64,000 nucleotides of DNA from Anaerolineae bacterium. GTDB lineage: Bacteria > Chloroflexota > Anaerolineae > Aggregatilineales > J027. Positions 59,859 through 64,000 of the stretch are shown piece after piece. The stretch covers positions 1 through 64,000 of the forward strand of contig JAIOHL010000190.1 of assembly GCA_019913005.1 (NCBI GenBank), in the 5' to 3' direction. The notes under the pieces are model-generated. The model was not told the DNA's origin. It did no database searches and saw only the letters and a program-made list of their open reading frames with translations. Position numbers and translations under genes: made by a program. Positions within the stretch are counted from its first letter, which is position 1, and the number at the start of each line of letters is the position of its first letter.

Positions 59859-61007
59859 TTATTCGGCCACTGCTCCAACGCGCCATGCCAGCGGTGTCCA
59901 GACGAGACTCACATATGGACTGTCAAGGACAAAATCTTCCATACCCTTCGCCAACTGGCTTTCACCTGCGTGCCACTGCCAGAGTAGGTCATCAGGGATA
60001 TAGACTACGCTCTCCCCATCTGGTGAAATTGCGACCCGATGGTTAAAGGGTCGCATTTTATTGTCTCCTTCCAGTGGAATGACATTGCTGCCGTCAACTA
60101 CCGACCAGCGAGGCTGTGGAAATGGTGGGGTGATGTCGTTATAGGGTGGGTCAATATGCACATCATAACGAACTACCAGTCCATCTGGATTGGCCGGGTT
60201 ATATAGCTCTGGCAGGCCGGGCATCAATTGGTCATCCCCGGTTAATGGGTCTACGAGATGCCATACCCCTGTGGCATCGTAATAGGCGATATACGTTTTG
60301 GATTGATAGGTAATCCAAAATTGAAAGTTGGAATACTTGGGAAATGTAACGGTGTTGAGGAGTTCACCCGTCACATCGTTGTACACCTCAAATCCAGTGA
60401 AATTTTCCACCCCGATCCCCACATCTGACCAGAACACGCGCCGAATCATGGATATATCGCCGAAACCTTGTGGATTTAAATCGCTGACCAGCGCTTCAGT
60501 TTCGCCAGTTGCGAGGTTATAGGCCATCAATCGTAACAGCCCCGTATCACTTATATATTCAGACCATGCCACCCTAGTTCCGTCAGGCGACCATGTGGGT
60601 TCAGAATGGCTGATATAATACCACTGCTCATCCTCACTGACCGTCGCGTCTTCGGGTTGACCAGCAATACGCCTTATCTCGCCAGTATCTAGATCACAGA
60701 GTAGGACATCATTGGGAAAGTCTGCCCCGCTGCCTTCCCAGTCTCTATCAATCCAAATTTGGGCGGTTGCGAGATAGGCCACGATCCGCTGGGTAGGCGA
60801 AAGCTGCATTGCGGATTCCACCACATCGCCTTTGCAACCATCGAATTCCACCGCCTGTTCATCGGTCCACCACCACAGGTCAGAATGACCGCCTTCGCGC
60901 CATGCTTGTGATATTAAAAGCGCAGGGGTTTCCTCAGTGGCACGGACTGATAAAGATGGCATTAGGAGCGCAAAAAGGAAAACCAGTAAGGAAAGTTTTT
61001 TATTCAT
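59859..61007 (-). CDS. Secreted beta-propeller (TolB/PD40-like) protein
   Basis: The 382-residue protein has a signal peptide (MNKKLSLLVFLFALLMPSLS). TolB-type WSPDGTR blades follow: HSEPTWSPDGTRVAWSEYIS, MAYNLATGETEALVSDLNPQ, a YNDVTGELLNTV segment and VAISPDGESVVYIPDDLLW. GGAGGGA precedes ATG 61007. It is exported and non-enzymatic as far as can be seen. It lies upstream of the terminator shared with the ABC exporter and downstream of a WD40 gene on the same strand. Confidence 0.83.
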   Translation of the reverse strand: MNKKLSLLVFLFALLMPSLSVRATEETPALLISQAWREGGHSDLWWWTDEQAVEFDGCKGDVVESAMQLSPTQRIVAYLATAQIWIDRDWEGSGADFPNDVLLCDLDTGEIRRIAGQPEDATVSEDEQWYYISHSEPTWSPDGTRVAWSEYISDTGLLRLMAYNLATGETEALVSDLNPQGFGDISMIRRVFWSDVGIGVENFTGFEVYNDVTGELLNTVTFPKYSNFQFWITYQSKTYIAYYDATGVWHLVDPLTGDDQLMPGLPELYNPANPDGLVVRYDVHIDPPYNDITPPFPQPRWSVVDGSNVIPLEGDNKMRPFNHRVAISPDGESVVYIPDDLLWQWHAGESQLAKGMEDFVLDSPYVSLVWTPLAWRVGAVAE

Positions 61008-61127
61008 AAAAGTTCCCTCCAATCATAGCGTTATTTTCTAAAGACTGACCCTAGAGATGGATAGTTCCCTATGATTGGCCTATGCCATTTTGGTTGTTAA
61101 AAATTCAACAGCAAGGCACAGCGCAGA

Positions 61128-62138
61128 TTAATCTTCTTCATTACAATACCCTTGCCAATTTATTGAGGTGAAACCACCAGTAGTAAATTGCAGTTCTCCA
61201 TCCTCTCCACCAAAGGCCAATATATTTCCATTAGGGCTAAAGGCCGCCGCAAAAATTGGCCTATCGGAAAGTTTGGTTTCTTCTAAAAGCTCACCTGTGT
61301 CAGTCGCCCAGATCTTCAACATTCCGTCAGTGCTAAGGCTAGACAGGCAGGCGTCATTTGTGCTGAAGAGAAGGGCGCGAATGGTACTGTATTCCCATCC
61401 TCGTGGTTGGCTATTCGTACCTTCGAGGTTAAGTACGATTTGATTCAGGGACAAATCCCATAGGCGTATCCAGCCATCTTGAGTTCCGAAAGCGATGCGC
61501 TCACCGGCTGAATCCCACGTAATTGCATAGATACTATTCCAGCCATCATCGGTATCCGGTTCATTCATGATAGCTATTGTTTCAAGCGTTGTCGTATCCC
61601 AAACCTCAGCTCTTCCAACAACTGTTGCAACTGCAATTTGGGTCTCGTCTGGACTCCATTGCATTTGAGTTGCACCACCAGAACGACCTGATTTGATCTT
61701 TTGATAACTTGTAGAATCCCAAATATTGAATCTTCCGCCACTGACGGAAAAGGTAAGAATTTGTGTTCCATCAGGGTTCCATCCGACCCATGATATAGGA
61801 TCGTTTATCTCAAATAAAATTGTCAGTTGCTCTCCAATACTCGAATCCCATACTCGTACTGTTCCATCAAAACCGCCCGTTAAAATTCGATTGTCAATGG
61901 GACTCCAACCAATTGTGGTAATCTCATCGGAGTGGCCTTCCAGCACCCCCAAAAGGCTATTGTTGGTAGTATCCCAGATACGCACTAGGCCATCGGTGTA
62001 TCCAACTACCACTTTGCTTCCGTCAGGATTCCAAGCAATTGCACTAATCCCAGTAACATGAGGAGTCTGGGCTTTGGTTGGGTTTAATGCAACCGCCGAA
62101 AATGCTAGGCATAGCAGAATGATAAAAATTCTTTTCAT
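61128..62138 (-). CDS. Secreted seven-bladed WD40 protein
   Basis: The 336-residue protein has a signal peptide (MKRIFIILLCLAFSAVALN). Seven WD-type blades can be counted: IAWNPDGSKVVVGYTDGLVR, GWSPIDNRILTGGFDGTVRV, GWNPDGTQILTFSVSGG, QWSPDETQIAVATVVG, TWDSAGERIAFGTQDGWIRL, a FSTNDACLSSLSTDGMLKIW blade and AFSPNGNILAFGGEDGELQF. It should fold as a complete propeller. Role outside the cell unknown; likely a binding platform. Confidence 0.88.
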   Translation of the reverse strand: MKRIFIILLCLAFSAVALNPTKAQTPHVTGISAIAWNPDGSKVVVGYTDGLVRIWDTTNNSLLGVLEGHSDEITTIGWSPIDNRILTGGFDGTVRVWDSSIGEQLTILFEINDPISWVGWNPDGTQILTFSVSGGRFNIWDSTSYQKIKSGRSGGATQMQWSPDETQIAVATVVGRAEVWDTTTLETIAIMNEPDTDDGWNSIYAITWDSAGERIAFGTQDGWIRLWDLSLNQIVLNLEGTNSQPRGWEYSTIRALLFSTNDACLSSLSTDGMLKIWATDTGELLEETKLSDRPIFAAAFSPNGNILAFGGEDGELQFTTGGFTSINWQGYCNEED

Positions 62139-62146
62139 GGTCGTTC

Positions 62147-62956
62147 TTATACATCCAGCAGCAGGGCGACATTGAGGCGATAGGCCAAGTAGAGGCTTTG
62201 CAGGAACAGCTTGATGTCACGGATGGAATGGTCGTCCCCTTGACCGATTTGCATCTGGAAGGGGTACTGCTCCAAAAGGCTTTCTCGCGCATCGGGGTTG
62301 CTAGAGAGGGCCATGATTGTGGCGGGGTCGAGGCCTTCGCGTGAAATCGCACCATAAAATAATAGCAGCATGGCGGCATGACCGGGTTGAATTGGGCCGA
62401 GCATGAAGGTCATCTCAAAAAGCGAATCGGTAGTGGCGGTGAATTCGGGAAACTGCCGCCCAAAGGTGTCCGCTGATTCAAAAAAGACACCCGCTTGATT
62501 GCGTAATTCGCGTGCCGTTTCCCCGGTATAGCCAAATTCATGGATACCCTTTTGCAGCATTAAAAATAGGACAGGATATTCCGGGCCGGGAAGCTGTTTC
62601 AACATCCACCATTCGGCTTGCTGCGAGATAGGGTAATTGATATAACCGATGCAGCCAAAGGCTTTGCCGGTGCGATTGGCGGGACACCCCACACAATATT
62701 GGTTCAGCCCATCTAATTCGGCGGCGGCATTCAGCAAAACATCGGCGGTCACGAGTTCAGTGGTTTCGGTGCCATCCGAAGCACGGCGGGTCATCTCGAA
62801 GCCGATTTCACTTTCAGGCCGATAGTCGCCTTGTTCCCGATAATATTGGACGATTTTTTGGGCGCGGTCACGTCCCTTGAGGCGCTCGATAATGCCTTCG
62901 GTGGTGAGTTCGTCTTTGGGGAGGCAAGGGAAGTTAATCGCGGTATCTACACCCAT
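62147..62956 (-). CDS. Hypothetical protein with CxxC-type cysteine cluster
   Basis: The 269-residue soluble protein has NQYCVGCPANRTGKAFGCIG, giving C-x2-C-x8-C, which could hold zinc or an iron-sulfur site. A fourth Cys lies near the N-terminus (FPCLPKDE). The C-terminal half is helical and hydrophobic (PIQPGHAAMLLLFYG). I do not recognise the family. It lies eight bases before the WD40 gene on the same strand, so the two may be cotranscribed. Confidence 0.62.
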   Translation of the reverse strand: MGVDTAINFPCLPKDELTTEGIIERLKGRDRAQKIVQYYREQGDYRPESEIGFEMTRRASDGTETTELVTADVLLNAAAELDGLNQYCVGCPANRTGKAFGCIGYINYPISQQAEWWMLKQLPGPEYPVLFLMLQKGIHEFGYTGETARELRNQAGVFFESADTFGRQFPEFTATTDSLFEMTFMLGPIQPGHAAMLLLFYGAISREGLDPATIMALSSNPDARESLLEQYPFQMQIGQGDDHSIRDIKLFLQSLYLAYRLNVALLLDV

Positions 62957-63109
62957 TTAATTCGCTCGATTCTGTTGGGGATAATCTGTAACCATTCTAG
63001 CATTAAAACGCTCCGGCGGCTTGCTTTGGCGAGGTCAACCTTATCTCGTAGTCGGGTTGCTGAAAATGGCTATGGTTAACATTTTGAGGGGAAGTTGGTA
63101 AGCCCCATT

Positions 63110-63856
63110 TCATGCTGACCAGTCCTTTAAAAATTCCCAGACCGCTTGGATGAGTTCAGACCGATGTTGGGCATAAATATGGGATGCGCCTTGAATGGTG
63201 GCCCGGACTACATGCCCACTTGAAACGCTGCTGAAATTGTCGGCATGATAAAACGGCACCATTTCGTCTTCGGGACTGTGAACAATCAATACTGGACGGG
63301 GGGCAATCTGGCACACGGCATCGGTTGGCTGTGGCCCTTCACCCAAGCCTAAAAATTGTATGCCTAACGTGGAGGGTGTCACTCCCAATAGGAATGGTGC
63401 CGCCGCGTCCAAAAATTCACGGGACAACATTGATTCGGTGAAATCGCTAAACCCGGCGATGGACACCACCCGCTGAATACGGCTATCTTGGGCGGTGGCG
63501 AACAAGGCGGCTCGACTGCCCATGCTGTAACCGATGACGGCCATTTTTTGCGGGTCTAGGATGACAGGCGCGTCCGGCGAGAGGGCAAAATCAAGCGCGG
63601 CGCAGGTATCGGCGATTTGACCCTCAAAACTGAAAAGCCCTCCGCTGCCCCATGTCCCGGCAAAATGCAATACCAGAACATGCCAGCCTTTGGAACGGAG
63701 AAATTGGGCAAGATCGTGGTTTTTCTCCGCACCGGGGAGGCCGTGTAACAAGAGGGCAAACGGTGCGGGAGTGGTGGTTTCGGCGGTATAGTAAATGCCT
63801 ACCAATGAATAATTGCCACAGTGGAAACGCACCGAATGGGTATCTGCCATCGGCAT
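63110..63856 (-). CDS. Alpha/beta hydrolase
   Basis: This 248-residue enzyme of the alpha/beta hydrolase fold has ALLLHGLPGAEKNHDL (oxyanion region), nucleophile elbow VIGYSMGSRAAL (Ser of GYSMG), acid Asp in LIVHSPEDEMVPF and catalytic His in GASHIY. The substrate is unknown; the sequence resembles dienelactone hydrolase or acyl-peptidase relatives. ATG 63856 follows GGAGGGGA. It starts one base after the stop of the upstream gene cut by the window end. Confidence 0.9.
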   Translation of the reverse strand: MPMADTHSVRFHCGNYSLVGIYYTAETTTPAPFALLLHGLPGAEKNHDLAQFLRSKGWHVLVLHFAGTWGSGGLFSFEGQIADTCAALDFALSPDAPVILDPQKMAVIGYSMGSRAALFATAQDSRIQRVVSIAGFSDFTESMLSREFLDAAAPFLLGVTPSTLGIQFLGLGEGPQPTDAVCQIAPRPVLIVHSPEDEMVPFYHADNFSSVSSGHVVRATIQGASHIYAQHRSELIQAVWEFLKDWSA

Positions 63857-63857
63857 T

Positions 63858-64000
63858 TTATTTCCCCTCCACAAAATGGTGCTGGGTAATCCACGTTTGT
63901 TCATGGGTCAAGGTGACGACATTAAACCCATGTGGGGTGGCGGTGTCTGTTAGGATGTCGGTCTGGGTGGGCCAAGATTGCAGTTGCATACTGACGGCAG
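63858..64000 (-). CDS. C-terminal fragment of a gene running off the window
   Basis: The frame reads open from the window end for 46 codons to TAA (63860-63858). It includes MQLQSWPTQTDILTDTATPH and ends HHFVEGK. No family can be named from this piece. The hydrolase ATG follows after one base, so both are in one operon. Confidence 0.55.
   Translation of the reverse strand, partial: AVSMQLQSWPTQTDILTDTATPHGFNVVTLTHEQTWITQHHFVEGK

Overview
The window looks like a chromosome segment of a Chloroflexota bacterium, most likely an Anaerolineae-type lineage. This is inferred from gene content: a glutamate-mutase-MutL-like ATPase beside a DUF6754-type membrane protein, many membrane-anchored proteins with Thr/Pro-rich stretches, a DUF3048 protein, NurA with a HAS-barrel protein, FHA/zinc-ribbon proteins and secreted beta-propellers. 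I could not test this with a marker-gene tree. Base composition is intermediate and genes are tightly packed on both strands. A few AT-richer genes (about 0.2-0.75 kb, 2.9-3.5 kb, 32.3-33.1 kb, 40.4-41.5 kb) stand out as possible acquisitions.

Layout. 0-0.75 kb: tail of a transposase and a possibly truncated hypothetical gene. 0.9-7.5 kb: housekeeping and envelope genes (imidazolonepropionase, XTP/dITP pyrophosphatase, DUF3048 lipoprotein-like protein, GH114-like glycosidase, an ABC ATPase without a permease, a PlsC acyltransferase). 7.5-7.9 kb: a STAS protein. 8.1-19.3 kb: one long, same-strand run of membrane and membrane-associated genes. It is built around a 1,105-residue acidic protein with 13 Pro-Asp/Glu-Trp motifs, a MutL-like actin-fold ATPase and a lipoyl/KOW-like protein, and it ends with a tandem pair of Thr/Ala/Pro-rich membrane proteins, one truncated. 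No glutamate mutase genes are present, so this is the best candidate here for an undescribed system.

19.4-21.6 kb: a YbjQ-family protein, then a minus-strand cassette of small unknown genes headed by an excisionase-like HTH gene. That gene has a near-consensus promoter overlapped by a repeated TGTCA operator-like array. 21.8-26.8 kb: HNH endonuclease, metallo-beta-lactamase-fold hydrolase plus Ser/Thr kinase pair, FtsH. 26.9-32.1 kb: two hypotheticals, a methyltransferase-SDR pair, a Nudix hydrolase, and an ECF sigma factor with its membrane anti-sigma protein. 32.1-33.1 kb: a tRNA-Leu(CAA) with a clear promoter and terminator, then a free-standing LAGLIDADG protein. 33.1-36.4 kb: two related membrane proteins, a GH1 glycosidase and a Uma2-type nuclease.

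36.6-40.3 kb: a Fur-family regulator followed by zinc-ribbon, unknown, NurA and HAS-barrel genes, with no HerA helicase. 40.4-45.0 kb: a secreted propeller protein, RidA, a divergent NarL-type two-component pair and a GAF protein. 45.0-48.9 kb: a deoxynucleoside kinase fused to a MazG-like domain, a second deoxynucleoside kinase, a sigma factor and a PAS histidine kinase. 49.1-53.6 kb: HEAT-repeat protein, phosphoglucose/phosphomannose isomerase, and a class V aminotransferase followed directly by a SerA-type dehydrogenase, which together could supply serine. 53.9-57.7 kb: FHA and DUF4870 proteins and a DUF433/DUF5615 toxin-antitoxin-like pair. 57.8-64 kb: an ABC exporter half-transporter with an unusual insertion, two secreted propeller proteins, a Cys-containing unknown protein, an alpha/beta hydrolase and the tail of one more gene.

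No rRNA, CRISPR array, prophage structural genes or complete insertion sequence was recognised. All family names rest on reading motifs by eye; no database search was run.
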